NCBI GenBank assembly: GCA_016617855.1 | Contig: JAECUM010009479.1 | Coordinates: 1 to 64,000, forward strand | Length of the DNA: 64,000 bases | Reading direction: 5' to 3' | Source: Megalonaias nervosa | Lineage: Eukaryota; Mollusca; Bivalvia; Unionida; Unionidae | In this document: piece by piece, positions 54,401-57,400 of the stretch | Layout: every line of letters starts with the position of its first letter | Numbering within the stretch: position 1 is the first letter of the stretch | Translations under genes and position numbers: made by a program | Notes under the pieces: generated by a model | Database searches by the model: none | Seen by the model: the letters and a program-made list of their open reading frames with translations, nothing else | Told to the model about the DNA's origin: nothing

Positions 54401-57400
54401 AAGAAGGGATACTCGTCCAACTGCATCTCGTCCAGACTTATTGTTTCCACACTTGATGATGGTCCAGGAGTTTACAAAGAAGTTTTCTGTGGGGCAAGAG
54501 TTCACCAGACAGCAGAAGAGGTGGTCTGCCCCTCTGTTATGCATCTGCTGCTGGTATCTGCTTCCAGCTATTTCTTCCATTCACAGGCATGGCCCCTTAA
54601 GATTGCACCCGATCTCCACCCCACCCAGGACTTGCAAGTGGTGATATTGGTGGGAGCAAGGGTTTGCCTCCCAGTTGGAACATTGGAAGTCTTTGGGCTT
54701 AAGGACTGTATCACATGAATGTTTTCAGTGGCATTCTTCAGTCTCTTGATGGAGGAACCAGTTTCCAACCGCACTTCAGTGTGTGCGGGAGACTATAGCA
54801 AAGATGCCATGTCATGTGCTCTCCATGTTGATGGTGCTCTCGGCTGCTTCTTCACATTGGCAGGAATGCTGACCTGGAGATGTGAGATGGAGATGTTGTT
54901 TGAAGGTCTTATCCCTCAGTGGTATTGTTGGATTTGAGGACCAGCAACACAGGTCCTTGGCAGCAGCTCCAGGCCCTTTAAAACGGGCCAAGAAGCATGC
55001 ATACCCTGTCTGCCATATAAGTTCTTCTCCAAAGTTTTTGAGTTCAGTGCAGCCTCAGCAATCACAGAAGCAGCTTCAGTTCAAAGCTTCCTTAGTCAGA
55101 GAGGCCAAGGAAGGTCTTCATTCTCCTCCCACTTCCACAAGGAGCAAGGGAGCTGGCCAGGGGAATTGGCATCAAGTGTCTTCCTTTTGTCAGTATCTTG
55201 GTGGGAGTTAGCCCTTTTTTAAGGATTTGGTCAGGCATCAGGTCCATTCCACCTTAAAGGATGGCTACCATCTTTATTTCTGGGAGTAGCATTACCTATT
55301 GACGATATCCATCATTTTTCACCAGTACAGACTGGCTGATGTTAGAGACAAGATATGCATTATCTGTGGAAAGGTACATTGGGGAGGATAGAAAACAGCC
55401 AGTCTCTGGCTTTCTATTCACAGATTTTTCAGGTGGCAAAAAAGGCAGAAAGTTTATGCTCAAAATTTAGTTTTCTGCCTTAAACAAAATTTTTTGGGAT
55501 GGAAACGCCCATGTTGGTCAGGAATGCTATAAGGCCCTGCAACTGGGCAGTATCCATTGATCTTTAGAATGGATACCTTGACATCCCCAGCTTCTCTCCA
55601 CTGCGCATTTTCTTCTCTTCTATTTCAAGGAAAGAGAGTCTTCGATGTCCATTATGAAGGGCTATAGAACAGCCCTTTAAATCATTCTCAAGTTCCCTAG
55701 GGGTTCTGCCATTGGGTCAGTTTCAGTCTTTCTGATCTCATCAGGTTTTGAGCTTCAGGGACCAGTAACTCTCTTACAAGAGCCTTACCCTGAAGACTGA
55801 TTTCCTACAATCATTAGCATTGACAAAGAAGGGGAATGATTTTCATGCCATGTCAATGGAAAATCATTGTTTATGGTTCAAAGGTAATTATGATTTGGTT
55901 TCTCTTATTTGCAAATCGTGATTTCTGGCTTGGAATCAGCTACCTTCAGTCATAAAATCGAAATTGCCAGTCTCAGTGATATCTGTGTTGGAGATTATAA
56001 GATAGATTCCAGTTAGGGTATTTGTTGGCTTCACTTAAGGAAGGGTTAGAAGTGTCTGTTCCAACTGTTCCAACCTCAAAAGGGTTCCTGTCATATTCTG
56101 GCGGCCACTATTTCCCGCTGGATTGCTCTCCCTATCAAGTGAGCTTGTCAGTCCCTCGCTGGAAGGGACCTTTTTTTCATGAGAATTAAAGCCGGTGACG
56201 TCATTGGTAATTTCTATATCTTTTGACTGTTTGAATCATTCTTTAGATGATGTTTTGAAAGCTGCCTTATGTTGGTCTTACACTACCTTTTACCTTTAAT
56301 CTTTGATGCACAAGATCAAATATTTTCATTTTGTCCAACAGTACCCCAAAGGAGATAACTCACCGGATCTTTGCCGGCTTTGGGATTGCAATAATCTTTG
56401 CCTGGCGCCACAAAGTTGGCATGCATTTTTACCTAACAACCTGGGTGTAAAAAGCGGTAAGCCATTCCTTTGCCTTCGGGCCAAGATGCTTCAAGAACTC
56501 GGGCAGGATGTTGTCATATCTTGCTGCTTTGTCCAATATGGATAAGTATTGGTCTGTGCTGACTGGGGGGAAAGTCGTCTAGAACAGTTTGGCTTACTGG
56601 CTGAGGATTGTCTCCAATGGAGCTGACCAAGCAGAGGTCCGGTGAGTAGTACTTCTGCCATCTTGCAGAATGAAAGGGCCCATGTTGCTTGGTATCATGG
56701 GTCAGAAGGAGGTCATTGTTCAGTGCTCACTCTACCAAGTTTTCCCCATCTTCATTGGGGTGTGAGTAGCCCAGTTGCCAATTTAGATGGCTGGGTGTTC
56801 GAGAGGTGGGTGGTTTGTAGACATTAGCAATCTTATACCCTCCAACCTGGACCAGATCACAGAATCTGGTAGAGGAAACTGGAGAGGCATCAGTAATGTC
56901 GCAGCTTGCATACATAGCACGGCCAAATTTGGAATCTGGTGTTGATGAAATAAGGTTAGAACCTCCAATGGTGTATCCTCCTGCTACGCAAGTCTCCTGC
57001 AGACAGATTATGTCAACATTATGATGGTGGGCTATAGTGCTAATGAAGGTTTGTTTGGCTGCTGAGAGACCCTCGACATTAAGTTGTAAAACTCGTAAGG
57101 CTGGTCCAGTGGCTTGAAAGTCAGTGGACATTGCCACATCGGGGACTGCTTTTGGTAGTGGCACGTAACCAGGATTCATTGCTGAATTCAGTTTGCAAGT
57201 TGGATCCTTTGCTTCCCCAGCCTCGGGTGGAGCCTTGGCTTAGTGCTGATGGGGAGCACTACGTGAACACAGATCCATGCTACCCGGTAACTGCACTGCG
57301 CACTCTGAAGAACACGTGTAAGAATAAGACTTCATTAACAAGGACTTTAAGACTATACCAGACTTATCCTTCATCATCAGGCCAAGAGGAATTATTTGAC

